A stretch of 34,080 nt of DNA from Candidatus Peregrinibacteria bacterium (GCA_016196295.1 JACPYA010000043.1:1-34080), one strand, 5' to 3'; counted from the first letter of the stretch, positions 7,299-15,273 are shown. The notes: generated by a model not told the origin, from the sequence alone. Numbers and translations: made by a program.

Positions 7299-7961
7299 TT
7301 ACCTCGCCGGTGCCGATGTCCTCGATGGGCTCGTACTCTGCTGAGGCCTCGCTCCCATGTTTTCCCTGAGCATCTGCAAACGGAGGTTGAGAGTGCGTGG
7401 CGTAACAGTGCGACGAGACTTCAGCGTCTGCAGATCGTTCATGATGCCCGTCGGTGCGGTCCTGCGTCTGTTGCTCGTGAGCGAGAGACAGAGCTCGTAG
7501 AATCCCGCGGCGAGCGACTCCGAGCAGTAGCCGACGCGAATAAACCGGCGCATCTCCTGTTGCTCGTCCTCCGAGAGACTCTCGAACGAGACCGGAGCAA
7601 CGCGTCTGCGAGCCGCGGCATGGGCCGTCTCGCCTTCTTGGTCCAAGTAGAAATCCCACGTCGAAGGGTCATTGACATCCGGCTTCACGAGCGTGCTCGG
7701 GTCGATAGTGCGGCCATCGCGCTCGGCGTTCAGCATCGATCGGTAGATCTCGATCGCACGATGATACTCACGGCTCACGTCGCGACGACGGTTGTTATCA
7801 TTGACCGCTCTGTCGCGCATATCGGCGACCTCCTCGCGCGGTCGGTTTCCAAAGTAGGGAGTTGAGCGGAAGAGCGCTTGGGTCGTGAGCGGGATCGAGA
7901 CCGCGAACACGAGCAGCGCAACCGTCGCGGAAACCCAAGAATGGAAGGCTTGTTTCTTCAT
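7299..7961 (-). CDS. Secreted or membrane-anchored protein of unknown function, 220 aa
   Basis: The N terminus has a Lys pair followed by a hydrophobic stretch (about residues 10-30, VSATVALLVFAVSIPLTTQAL), a signal peptide or single anchor. The rest is hydrophilic, with helical charged segments (REEVADMRDRAVNDNNRRRD) and a Ser/Thr/Arg/Pro-rich tail. Two Cys (in VGYCSESL and ELCLSL) could form a disulfide. I do not recognise the family. It has a consensus TATAAT -10 with a 25-nt gap to the ATG, an exception to the leaderless pattern, and a clear terminator, so it is a monocistronic gene. The -35 overlaps the trpS stop codon. Confidence 0.7.
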   Translation of the reverse strand: MKKQAFHSWVSATVALLVFAVSIPLTTQALFRSTPYFGNRPREEVADMRDRAVNDNNRRRDVSREYHRAIEIYRSMLNAERDGRTIDPSTLVKPDVNDPSTWDFYLDQEGETAHAAARRRVAPVSFESLSEDEQQEMRRFIRVGYCSESLAAGFYELCLSLTSNRRRTAPTGIMNDLQTLKSRRTVTPRTLNLRLQMLRENMGARPQQSTSPSRTSAPAR

Positions 7962-7986
7962 AGTTGGATGTGGGTATTACCTTACT

Positions 7987-8015
7987 ATTATATCAAATTT
8001 TGGCTTTTAGCGCAA
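7987..8015 (-). promoter_or_regulatory. Promoter of the 220-aa secreted-protein gene
   Basis: On the minus strand: -35 TTGCGC (8010-8015), 17-bp spacer, -10 TATAAT (7987-7992). 25 nt separate the -10 from the ATG at 7961, so this message should have a short leader. Confidence 0.7.
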
Positions 8016-8969
8016 CCCCACGGCTTTTCGGACCCGATCCATGGTTTTGCCCGCAACGGCCCTGGCTTTCGCGGCTCCTTCCGCTGCCACGTCCTCCAAG
8101 AATTTGGGCTTTTTAGCCAATTCCTCACGCTTTTTGCGCATCGGGGCAAAGACCTCCAGATAAGTCTCGAGGAGCCTTTTTTTAGCATCTCCATAGGAAA
8201 GCCCCGCGCGGTATTCCCCGGCCAATTCCTCCGCCCCCGTTTTGCTCAAAAATAACGCGTGGATCTGGAAGATAGGGGATGTTTTCGGATCCTTCGGATC
8301 CTGGGCGCCCTTGGAGTCCGTCGCGATGCCCATGATCGCCTTCTTCGCCTTCGCCTCATCGCCGAAGAGCGGGATCGTATTGCCGTAGCTCTTGCTCATC
8401 TTCTGGCCGTCGGTCCCCGGCACCACCGCGACCTCCGCGCGGATGACCGGCTCGGGAATCACAAAGGTATCTCCATAGAGATTGTTGAACTTCATCGCGA
8501 TGTCGCGGGTGATCTCCACGTGCTGTTTCTGATCTTTCCCCACGGGGACTCGCTCCGAGTCATAGAGGAGGATGTCCGCCGCCATGAGGACGGGATAGGC
8601 GAAGAGTCCCGCGGAGGCGGAAATCCCCTTCTCCACCTTCTCCTTGTAACTCACGGCGCGCTCCAGGAGCCCCACAGGCGTCACGGTCGAGAGAATCCAC
8701 ATGAGTTCTGCGTGCTCCGGAACGTCGGATTGGAAAAAGATCAGCGCCTTGTCCGGGTCAAACCCGCACGCGAGGTAGTCGAGGAGTGCCTCACGGCGAA
8801 ATTCCCGGAGTTCCTTCGGATCCTGCACCGTCGTGAGCGCGTGGAGATCGGCAATGAAGAAAATGCTCTCATTCTTGTCCCCCACGCTTTCGAGGTTCGG
8901 CCGGATCGACCCGAAGTAGTTTCCCAAATGGAGCTGACCCGAGGGCTGGATCCCGGAAAGGACGCGCAT
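8007..8969 (-). CDS. trpS: Tryptophanyl-tRNA synthetase
   Basis: 320 aa from the ATG at 8969. It charges tRNA-Trp. Class I synthetase motifs: the HIGH-like PSGQLHLGNYFG (9-20) and KMSKS in GQKMSKSYGNT, followed by an anticodon-binding helical tail. AGLFAYPVLMAADILLY and VPVGKDQKQHVEITRDIA are typical of bacterial TrpRS. A longer reading frame to 9059 runs through the repeat element and is rejected, because family members begin RVLSGIQPSG. A TACACT -10 lies 6 nt upstream. The normal length is about 320-335 aa, so it is complete. Confidence 0.95.
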   Translation of the reverse strand: MRVLSGIQPSGQLHLGNYFGSIRPNLESVGDKNESIFFIADLHALTTVQDPKELREFRREALLDYLACGFDPDKALIFFQSDVPEHAELMWILSTVTPVGLLERAVSYKEKVEKGISASAGLFAYPVLMAADILLYDSERVPVGKDQKQHVEITRDIAMKFNNLYGDTFVIPEPVIRAEVAVVPGTDGQKMSKSYGNTIPLFGDEAKAKKAIMGIATDSKGAQDPKDPKTSPIFQIHALFLSKTGAEELAGEYRAGLSYGDAKKRLLETYLEVFAPMRKKREELAKKPKFLEDVAAEGAAKARAVAGKTMDRVRKAVGLR

Positions 8970-8975
8970 GGCGGG

Positions 8976-8981
8976 AGTGTA
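8976..8981 (-). promoter_or_regulatory. -10 element of trpS
   Basis: On the minus strand TACACT (context CGCTACACT) ends 6 nt before the ATG at 8969. Confidence 0.5.
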
Positions 8982-8990
8982 GCGGGTGAC

Positions 8991-9112
8991 GCCTCCATCC
9001 CCAACCCTTCCTCCAAAGGAGGAAGGGGGGGCAGCCATTCCATAAGTCGAGCATCCCAAAAGGAATAGCGCCCCTCCTCCTCCCTCGGAGGAGGAGGTTG
9101 GGTGGTGGAGGC
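8991..9112. repeat. Compound palindromic element
   Basis: Outer arms (8991-9006 GCCTCCATCCCCAACC and 9096-9112, its near complement) enclose two internal hairpins: 9005-9014/9018-9027 (10-bp stem) and 9073-9083/9087-9097 (11-bp stem), with a small AT-richer centre. The same architecture recurs at 28290-28392, and a single-hairpin version sits inside the adjoining pseudouridine synthase gene (9520-9592). It fills the trpS/rlu gap and may act as terminator for the rlu message. Confidence 0.65.
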
Positions 9113-9113
9113 G

Positions 9114-9854
9114 TCATCCTCTTAACTTCTTCAGCAGCTCCTCGAATACCTTCGGCATCGGAGCGTTAATCTTCACTGCTTCCTTCGTAAACGGTTGTAC
9201 AAACTCCACCGAATACGCGTGGAGGAAAAACTTGCGATAGCGGTGTGCCTTGCTGAACGCCGCATTGAATTTCTTGTCACCGTAGATCTGATCCAGCACG
9301 AGCGGATGGCCGATTTTTTGGAAGTGGCGGCGAATCTGATGGTGGCGGCCGGTTGCGATCTCCGCTTCTATATAGGTGCAGTCGGGATAGCGCTCCAACA
9401 CGCGATACGCCGTGTGCGCGGGGACGGTGTCTTTGTTGTTGCGCGCAGGCAGCGGAAAATGAATTGCTCCATGATCCTTTGTTAAGCGGCCAGCGACTAC
9501 TGTCCTATAGGTTTTTTTCCAACCCTCTCCCCCCTCAGTCCCCCCTCCCCCATCGGGGGAGGGGGGAAGGGGGGTGGGGGGTTTTCGCGAAGAAAGAGAA
9601 TGAGCATTAAACTTCCGCGAAGGAGGCATCACTGCTTCCAGAGCCTCTCTCGTTCGTGCAAACAGCATGACCCCCGAAGTCTCGAAGTCGAGGCGATTCA
9701 CCGGACGGATACCGGGGAACTCTTTGCGCAGGAAATCGTGAAGCGGCAGTTTATCCACCGCTCCCTTTCCTTTCACGGAGAGCTCGCCACTGAGCTTATG
9801 GACGGCGAGAAACTGGTCGTCCTTGTAGAGAATGCGCTTGGGGTCGATGGGCAC
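9114..9854 (-). CDS. RluA-family pseudouridine synthase with in-frame repeat insertion
   Basis: 246 aa from a GTG at 9854, 6 nt after a TACACT -10. It isomerises uridine to pseudouridine in rRNA or tRNA. Motifs: VNRLDFETSGVML with catalytic Asp56, KTYRTVVAGRL (the K-Y-x-A/V-x-V-x-G strand), and ATGRHHQIRRHF. There is no S4 domain at the N terminus. Between the catalytic strand and KTYRTV there is a low-complexity block (about residues 83-113, KPPTPLPPSPDGGGG...) encoded by a G/C palindrome; homologues have only a short loop here. The frame stays open through it. Which of RluA/C/D it corresponds to cannot be told. Confidence 0.88.
   Translation of the reverse strand: MPIDPKRILYKDDQFLAVHKLSGELSVKGKGAVDKLPLHDFLRKEFPGIRPVNRLDFETSGVMLFARTREALEAVMPPSRKFNAHSLSSRKPPTPLPPSPDGGGGTEGGEGWKKTYRTVVAGRLTKDHGAIHFPLPARNNKDTVPAHTAYRVLERYPDCTYIEAEIATGRHHQIRRHFQKIGHPLVLDQIYGDKKFNAAFSKAHRYRKFFLHAYSVEFVQPFTKEAVKINAPMPKVFEELLKKLRG
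9520..9592. repeat. Palindromic repeat inside the pseudouridine synthase gene
   Basis: The core is an 11-bp stem (CCCCCTCCCCC 9541-9551 and its complement 9555-9565) around ATC, with G/C-rich flanks. It is translated in frame as a Pro/Gly linker. It is related in composition and layout to 8991-9112. Confidence 0.7.
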
Positions 9855-9860
9855 GGGTGC

Positions 9861-9866
9861 AGTGTA
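9861..9866 (-). promoter_or_regulatory. -10 element of the pseudouridine synthase gene
   Basis: On the minus strand TACACT (context CGCTACACT) ends 6 nt before the GTG at 9854 and decides that start. Confidence 0.5.
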
Positions 9867-9887
9867 GCGGACTGCCCGCACTCTGCA

Positions 9888-10943
9888 TCACTCCACCTTC
9901 ACCGTCTTTGCTCCGCGGACATGTTGCACCATGGGAACATCGCGCTCTGCGATCTTCTTCGTCACTTTCTCCGCAGAGGAATTCTCCAGAACATAGGTGA
10001 AGATCAGCGGCGCGACGATGGAGGCGTCCGAATTGATGGTGAAGTCCACGGTTTTGAGATCCAACTTGTGCCACGTCACCTTCTCGTTCGGCGGACAGCC
10101 CGAGTACGAACCGAAGGAGGTGGTGGAGTCGCCGATGTGACAGAAGTATCGCCACGGCTTCACCGTGATCTTGTGATCCCACAGGAGCCCCGGCACCACG
10201 CACATCGCGAAGTCTCCCGCGATGCCGCCGCCGATCTGGAAGAACCCGATTTCGTGCTTCTTGTCGTTCTCCAAGTACCACGCCGTCAGGTGAGCGAACT
10301 GTTCGGTGCCCGGCTTGATGGTGCTGTAGTTCTTCAGTTTTCCTTTGATCATGTCGGCCGTGAACATGTTGCCGATGGTGGAGTCCTCCATGCCCGGCGT
10401 GTAGACGGGGATGTCCATGTCGCACGCGGCAAGCAACCAGGAGTTCTCCTCGGGCACGTCGTTCTTGCCCTTGAAGAAGCCGTTGCGGATCAGCTTGTAG
10501 AAGTATTCCCAGTGGAAGTAACTCTCGCCCTTGGCTTCGGCGTCTTTCCAGAGCTTGGACATGCCGGCGTAGACCTCCATCATGACGTCGTCGGGGATGC
10601 ACGTGTCCGTGACGCGGTTGAAGCCCTCTTCGCGCGTCTTCATGTCGTCTTTCATGTCCAGGAAGCGCCAGTTCGGCTGCAGCTTGTAGCGGCTATTGCC
10701 GACCAAGTTGAAGATATCTTCCTCGATGTTCGCGCCGGTGCAGGTGATGGCGTGCACTTTTCCCGTACGAATGAGCGGCGCCAGCGAGACGCCGATCTCG
10801 GCGGTGCTCATCGCACCCGCGAGACAGACAACCATTTTTCCGCCCTTATCCGCGAACTCCACCCAGCCTTTCGCGGCTGCCAGAGTTTCGCGAGCATTGA
10901 AGTGCCGGAAGTTATGTTCCATGAAGTGTGAGATCGTTGGCAT
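9888..10943 (-). CDS. Deoxyhypusine synthase family protein
   Basis: 351 aa from the ATG at 10943; a longer in-frame start at 10994 is possible but less like the family. The fold is the DHS Rossmann type that binds NAD: MVVCLAGAMSTAEIG (37-51), CTGANIEED (68-77), GFFQIGGGIAGDFAM, and NEKVTWHKLD, whose Lys matches the enamine-forming Lys of deoxyhypusine synthase (EAVSWGK). Bacteria lack eIF5A, and bacterial homologues transfer the aminobutyl group of spermidine or putrescine to a small amine (for example homospermidine synthase). It is divergent from the putrescine-forming pair at 11024-12945, which fits a polyamine role. The exact product is not known. Confidence 0.9.
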   Translation of the reverse strand: MPTISHFMEHNFRHFNARETLAAAKGWVEFADKGGKMVVCLAGAMSTAEIGVSLAPLIRTGKVHAITCTGANIEEDIFNLVGNSRYKLQPNWRFLDMKDDMKTREEGFNRVTDTCIPDDVMMEVYAGMSKLWKDAEAKGESYFHWEYFYKLIRNGFFKGKNDVPEENSWLLAACDMDIPVYTPGMEDSTIGNMFTADMIKGKLKNYSTIKPGTEQFAHLTAWYLENDKKHEIGFFQIGGGIAGDFAMCVVPGLLWDHKITVKPWRYFCHIGDSTTSFGSYSGCPPNEKVTWHKLDLKTVDFTINSDASIVAPLIFTYVLENSSAEKVTKKIAERDVPMVQHVRGAKTVKVE

Positions 10944-11002
10944 ATGTAGAAGGAAACAATGCAAGAATAATGATTCATATTTTTCGCACGTCAAGGAAAT
11001 AT

Positions 11003-11011
11003 TGCTACACT
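11003..11011 (+). promoter_or_regulatory. Extended -10 of the aguB-aguA operon
   Basis: TGCTACACT ends 12 nt before the ATG at 11024 (15 before the alternative ATG at 11027), slightly longer than in most genes here. Confidence 0.55.
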
Positions 11012-11023
11012 TTCCTTCACTCC

Positions 11024-11887
11024 ATGATGAATCGCTCGATCACCATCGGTCTCGTGCAGATGCAATGTGACGCTGACGCGAAAAAAAATCTCGCGACGGC
11101 GTTGCGTCACCTCGAACACGCGGCGAAAAACGGAGCGCAGATCGCGTGTCTGCCGGAGCTCTTTCTTTCGCCGTATTTCTGTCAGAAAAAAGATGATCGA
11201 GAGGCGCTGGAGAGCGCAGAGCCGATTCCAAACGCGGCGACGAAGGCCTTGAGCGAGGCCGCGGCGAAACTGAAAATCGTCCTCGTCGGAGGATCGGTCT
11301 ACGAACGCGCGCACGATGGAAAAAAATATAATACCGCGCTCGTCTTCGGTCCCGATGGAAACACGATCGGCACCTACAGAAAGACACACATCCCGGAAGA
11401 TGCTCTGTATCATGAGCAGCACTATTTCGCGCCGGGTGACACCGGGATCCGCGTGTTCGACACGCCCTTCGGAAAGATCTGCCCGCTCATCTGCTTCGAC
11501 CAGTGGTTCCCGGAGGCCGCGCGCATCGCCGCGCTCAAAGGAGCCGAGATCATCTTCTACCCGACCGCGATCGGCACGATCGATGAATCGGTGGAGGAAA
11601 ATATTACCGGCGACTGGGAGCAGATGTGGCGAGCCGTCCAAGTCGGCCACGCCGCCGCGAACACCATCTATATTGCGGCGGTGAATCGTGTGGGAACGGA
11701 AGGCGCCATCCACTTCTGGGGAGGCTCCTTCGTCGCAGATCCCTCGGGGAAAATCCTCGCGAAGGCGGACAATCGCGAGCAAGTGCTCCTCGCGACGTGC
11801 GACCTCGCGCGCGTGCACGATCTGCAAGACGCGTGGGGATTCATCCGCAATCGCCGTCCCGATACCTATAGTGATCTCACACAATGA
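11024..11887 (+). CDS. aguB: N-carbamoylputrescine amidase (nitrilase superfamily)
   Basis: 287 aa; ATG 11024 or the next codon 11027. It hydrolyses N-carbamoylputrescine to putrescine, CO2 and ammonia. The nitrilase triad is intact: Glu45 in CLPELF, Lys120 in YRKTHIPE, Cys157 in PLICFDQWFPE. EQHYFAPGD and WGGSFVADPSG are typical of the AguB/CPA branch. It overlaps the agmatine deiminase gene by ATGA (11884-11887), so the two are translationally coupled and form the two-step agmatine-to-putrescine route. Confidence 0.94.
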   Translation: MMNRSITIGLVQMQCDADAKKNLATALRHLEHAAKNGAQIACLPELFLSPYFCQKKDDREALESAEPIPNAATKALSEAAAKLKIVLVGGSVYERAHDGKKYNTALVFGPDGNTIGTYRKTHIPEDALYHEQHYFAPGDTGIRVFDTPFGKICPLICFDQWFPEAARIAALKGAEIIFYPTAIGTIDESVEENITGDWEQMWRAVQVGHAAANTIYIAAVNRVGTEGAIHFWGGSFVADPSGKILAKADNREQVLLATCDLARVHDLQDAWGFIRNRRPDTYSDLTQ

Positions 11888-12945
11888 CGAAAAGCCCGAA
11901 AGCATTGGGGTTCCGCATGCCCGCGGAATGGGAGCCGCACGCAGCCACGTGGCTCACCTGGCCGCATAACGAGAACCACTGGCCGGGAAAGTTCGAAAAA
12001 ATCCCGCCGATCTGGGCGCAGATGGTGCGAGAACTTTCCACGGGAGAGGACGTGCATATCCTCGTGCACAGCAGCGAGGTGCAGAAGAACGCCGAAGCAG
12101 AACTCAAACGAGCCGGCGTCACAAGCAGCCGCGTATTTCTGCATCGATTCAAGAACAATTACTCCTGGGCGCGCGATCATGGCCCTATTTTCCTGAAGCG
12201 AAGCGGAAGCCCCGAGCGAAGTCGCGGGGGTCAAAAAGAGGAGAGCATGATCACCAACTGGACGTTCAACGGGTGGGGCAACAAGTGGCCACATGACTTG
12301 GATGATCAAGTTCCCTCCTTCGTCAGCAAGCTCACGGGTATCAAAGAAGTGCAGATGCCGATGGTCCTCGAGGGCGGCTCCATCGACACAAACGGCAAAG
12401 GCACGCTCCTCACGACATCCTCATGCCTCCTCCATCCCAACCGGAACCCGGGGATGACTAAGGAGCAGATCGAGGAGAACCTGAAAGAGTATCTCGGCAT
12501 GACGCAGGTGCTCTGGCTCGACCACGGCATCGCGGGAGATGACACAAACGGCCACATCGACGACATGTCGCGCTTCATCGGACCGAAGACGGTCTATACG
12601 GTCGTGGAGGAAAATCCGGAGGATGAAAACTACGCGGGACTCGAGGAGAACCGCACATCGCTCGAGCAGATGAAAGATCAAGAGGGAAATGCACTGGAAG
12701 TCATCGCGGTGCCGCAGCCTGCCCCGATCTACTACCAAGGCATGCGCCTCCCCGCGAGCTACGCGAACTTCTACATCGGCAACGATGCCGTTCTTCTTCC
12801 CGTCTTTAATGATCCGCACGATGCTTTTGCCATCGAAACGCTGAAGAAAGCATTCCCCACGCGAAGAATCGTCGGCATCAATGCGGTGGATCTCATCTGG
12901 GGCTTTGGAGCATTTCATTGTGTGACACAACAACAACCCGCTTAG
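11884..12945 (+). CDS. aguA: Agmatine deiminase
   Basis: 353 aa. It converts agmatine to N-carbamoylputrescine and ammonia (GME/pentein fold). Signatures: MPAEWEPHAATWLTWPHN (12-29), SWARDHGP with Asp98, LEGGSID with Glu163, DDTNGHIDD with His224 and Asp226, and the nucleophile Cys346 in HCVTQQQP at the C terminus. Residues about 107-120 (SGSPERSRGGQKEE) do not fit the usual loop before the NWTFNGWG strand and are encoded by a small palindrome. It is downstream of and coupled to aguB. A second, broken copy of the C-terminal motif follows at 13006-13038. Confidence 0.95.
   Translation: MTKSPKALGFRMPAEWEPHAATWLTWPHNENHWPGKFEKIPPIWAQMVRELSTGEDVHILVHSSEVQKNAEAELKRAGVTSSRVFLHRFKNNYSWARDHGPIFLKRSGSPERSRGGQKEESMITNWTFNGWGNKWPHDLDDQVPSFVSKLTGIKEVQMPMVLEGGSIDTNGKGTLLTTSSCLLHPNRNPGMTKEQIEENLKEYLGMTQVLWLDHGIAGDDTNGHIDDMSRFIGPKTVYTVVEENPEDENYAGLEENRTSLEQMKDQEGNALEVIAVPQPAPIYYQGMRLPASYANFYIGNDAVLLPVFNDPHDAFAIETLKKAFPTRRIVGINAVDLIWGFGAFHCVTQQQPA
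12207..12231. repeat. Small palindrome inside aguA
   Basis: CCCCG...CGGGG around AGCGAAGT, translated in frame as SPERSRGG. Its composition (CCCCGAGCGAAGT) is like the dispersed palindromes elsewhere in the window. Confidence 0.5.
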
Positions 12946-12960
12946 CCGAAACAAAAATGA

Positions 12961-13038
12961 AGGCAAAATATCGGCGTAGTCCCGCAAGCGCGGGACGAAG
13001 CCGTATTGCACTGCGTCACGCAGCAACAGCCAAGGTGA
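12961..13038 (+). pseudogene. Remnant of an agmatine deiminase C terminus
   Basis: Codons 13006-13038 read LHCVTQQQPR-stop, repeating the active-site tail HCVTQQQP of the intact gene that ends 60 bp earlier. The DNA is diverged from that tail, and codons differ, so it is not a recent tandem copy. Upstream in frame it runs into a palindrome (12974-13003, GGCGTAGTCCCGC...). It could be the old 3' end of aguA displaced by an insertion or recombination. Confidence 0.6.
12974..13003. repeat. Dispersed CCCGC/GCGGG hairpin repeat
   Basis: GGCGTAGTCCCGC, AAGC, GCGGGACGAAGCC. The same element, inverted and with a different 4-nt loop, is at 33255-33284, and related ones are at 13105-13132 and in dnaX. 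Confidence 0.65.
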
Positions 13039-13048
13039 GACATGATAA

Positions 13049-13215
13049 TGGTGGTGCCTGGGCGACAAAATCATAACCGATTTCCGCGAACATTGGCCCG
13101 CCTCCGTCCCGCATGCGCGGGACTACGGACGGGCAGGCGCGGCGGCTGAAAAACCTTCGATTGGGCGCAGCCGCCGCGCCGCCAAAACGCTCTCGCCGTT
13201 TCCGTGACGATGTGC
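13049..13215. repeat. Inverted repeat, left copy
   Basis: 13049-13096 matches 17088-17135 in inverse orientation over 48 bp with one mismatch. Similarity resumes after a palindrome insertion (13105-13132) as a GC-rich hairpin (13137-13180, arms GGCGCGGCGGCTG and complement) and a CGTTTCCGT segment, matching 17035-17086 with gaps. On the plus strand the 48 bp read WWCLGDKIITDFREHW. Confidence 0.8.
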
Positions 13216-13248
13216 AACTGCTCTTTTTTAATTAATGGCAGTAGTAAG

Positions 13249-15249
13249 TTATTTTCCCGCAATAATTTTATGAAGAGGCTCTGCCAAACGATTCTTCCAT
13301 TGACTGAGTTCAAAATTGAACATTTCGGAAACATAGGCTGGTTCATCGTCAATGGAAAATAGACCCTCTTGGGACATTTTTAATCTTACAAGCTCTGCAC
13401 AACACGCATCCAAGATGAGTTCCGCAAGTAGACTCCGCGCTTCAGGTTCATTCTGATTCTCGCCTTCGGGTCCGAAATACCGTATTAAAGAAGGTGCCTG
13501 TGTAGCAATAACAACGATGCCAGTAGCACTCACATACCGGACACGTTGTTTGGGCTCAGCGTACTTATCGAATTTGTAATCCCTAAATAATCCCCCCGTG
13601 TTTCTCCTATCTCCTCCGCTATCCCGTTTCCCCTCCTCTTGCACAACAACTTCTAATTGAGCTTCTCTATCCTCGCATTTAGCAGTTATTACTCCTTGAG
13701 CGCCAACTACTTCACTTTTCAGTTTCGGTTTGAGGGTAACAATTTCAACATTTTGCTCTCCGATATTGCCCTCATATACAACTTTCGAGCTCATGAAGTC
13801 AGAGATTTTTAGTTCCGCATTTGCGACCACAACTTCCGGATTACTAGATTTCAGCTCTACCACAGACTTAGAAGTTATCCCCCCCTCCAGTTCTACTTTT
13901 AAGGTGACGGACCTATCCTTAGCCACTTCCATGCGTACGAATGGTGGCATGAAAGCCATGCCGTTTGGGACCCGTTTTATGACAATCTCTTTTTTGATGC
14001 CAGGCCCCTCTCCCTCTACCGCAAATTCTTCCCTTGCAACCTGGTTCAACATCGCCAGCGCTTCTCTAACTCGTCGCTTTGTCTCTTCATTCTCGTACTG
14101 CTTCTCATTTTTTGAATGCCTCTCTGATTCCTTTTCGTAGAGTCCCTTAAGCTCTTTTGTAACAGTCTTTGCAAGAGATTTTGCAAAAGGATGATAGCTC
14201 CATCTTACTCCATCTCTACTTTCGTGGAGCCAAGTTGCATCGTCTTTATCCCGAAGAAGTTGGTCGAAATATTCGCAGTACACTCGTCCAAACAAATATC
14301 CAGCAGCCTCGTGATTCTTAAATCCAAAGTCGTGAATGTCGTGTATCGCGTGCTTGCTGCAAACTAAAAATCCACGCTCTTCTGAATACTTTTGGTCAGA
14401 TTCAGGAATTTCTTTCGCGGACTTACACACTTCAATCTTTACCAATGCAGATGGATACCCTTCAACCGATACCTCCTTCTCCAGTATCTTCTCTCCACCT
14501 GGGAATGAGTAAGCAAGCTTTTCTTCTTCTTTCACCCGCCATCCTCCTCTAGTGCCCAGAGTGATATAACGAAGGGTTATGTGCCGATTTGAGTTGGCTA
14601 ATATATCTCTCAGTGAATAGTGATGGGAAAGAGTGTGTGAAAGCTTCCTGAACTGAGGAGTTCTATGAAAGGTGTCATTGACTGCGAATAAACGAATACG
14701 AGTGCCATTTCCCCCGCGCGGTATCTGCAACTCCTCGTAATCCGATGCAGTAGCCTTTCTCGTCTCCGGTTTCATTGAGACATGAGCACCCAATGATGAA
14801 CACTTATAGTGCATACCATCTTTGATGGAACGCACCTCTGCTTTGCCAAAGGCGATCATACATTCCTTAAGGCCTCGACCAAAGAAAGACCTCCCACCCG
14901 ATGAAACGGTCAAACCATTGCTGGCATCACCAATGAGAGTAATTTTTTCAAGCATGTCACGCGCATCCATTCCTCTCGCCTGGTCGTATACTTCATAGAC
15001 CGTTTCAGGCCCCTTCCGTGACGCAACGTGCACAAAAATATTTCCCGTTACTGGGTGGTCTTCTTCTTCCATTTTCATGTAGCCATGCTCATCGCAGTTT
15101 GTAATCAGCTCCACAAGAGCTAGTACAGGGTCACCTTTGACCGTTTGTTGTGCTTGTTGCGTCCACATACGCTCAGTTGCCTCGAACAGTTTCATGTTCG
15201 GGGGAGTTTGGATGCTGCGCCTGCGAGTAACTGTGCCCATTGAAGGCAT
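13249..15249 (-). CDS. GHKL (Hsp90/gyrase-type) ATPase, 666 aa
   Basis: N-terminal GHKL ATP-binding domain: N box with Glu47 and Asn51 in ALVELITNCDEHGY, G1 box VYDQARGM (87-94), G2/lid GGRSFFGRGLKE (118-129), and the final Thr in GNGT (180-183). This combination is that of Hsp90, MutL, MORC and histidine-kinase ATPases. Residues about 200-380 are a second unknown domain, followed by a charged coiled-coil-like stretch (KESERHSKNEKQYENEE), an Ig-like beta segment (about 455-560) and a helical C terminus. The ATG at 15249 is 24 bp after the stop of the upstream gene, so it is the last gene of a three-gene operon. GHKL ATPases of this size beside small unknown genes recur in defence islands; the function here is not known. 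Confidence 0.85.
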   Translation of the reverse strand: MPSMGTVTRRRSIQTPPNMKLFEATERMWTQQAQQTVKGDPVLALVELITNCDEHGYMKMEEEDHPVTGNIFVHVASRKGPETVYEVYDQARGMDARDMLEKITLIGDASNGLTVSSGGRSFFGRGLKECMIAFGKAEVRSIKDGMHYKCSSLGAHVSMKPETRKATASDYEELQIPRGGNGTRIRLFAVNDTFHRTPQFRKLSHTLSHHYSLRDILANSNRHITLRYITLGTRGGWRVKEEEKLAYSFPGGEKILEKEVSVEGYPSALVKIEVCKSAKEIPESDQKYSEERGFLVCSKHAIHDIHDFGFKNHEAAGYLFGRVYCEYFDQLLRDKDDATWLHESRDGVRWSYHPFAKSLAKTVTKELKGLYEKESERHSKNEKQYENEETKRRVREALAMLNQVAREEFAVEGEGPGIKKEIVIKRVPNGMAFMPPFVRMEVAKDRSVTLKVELEGGITSKSVVELKSSNPEVVVANAELKISDFMSSKVVYEGNIGEQNVEIVTLKPKLKSEVVGAQGVITAKCEDREAQLEVVVQEEGKRDSGGDRRNTGGLFRDYKFDKYAEPKQRVRYVSATGIVVIATQAPSLIRYFGPEGENQNEPEARSLLAELILDACCAELVRLKMSQEGLFSIDDEPAYVSEMFNFELSQWKNRLAEPLHKIIAGK

Positions 15250-15273
15250 ATTGAGAAAGGGGGGAAGGAAAGA

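Noticed and set aside
13071-13352. 93-aa minus-strand frame at the end of the ATPase gene
   Set aside because: It overlaps the ATPase C terminus in another frame and reads through the inverted repeat and hairpins.
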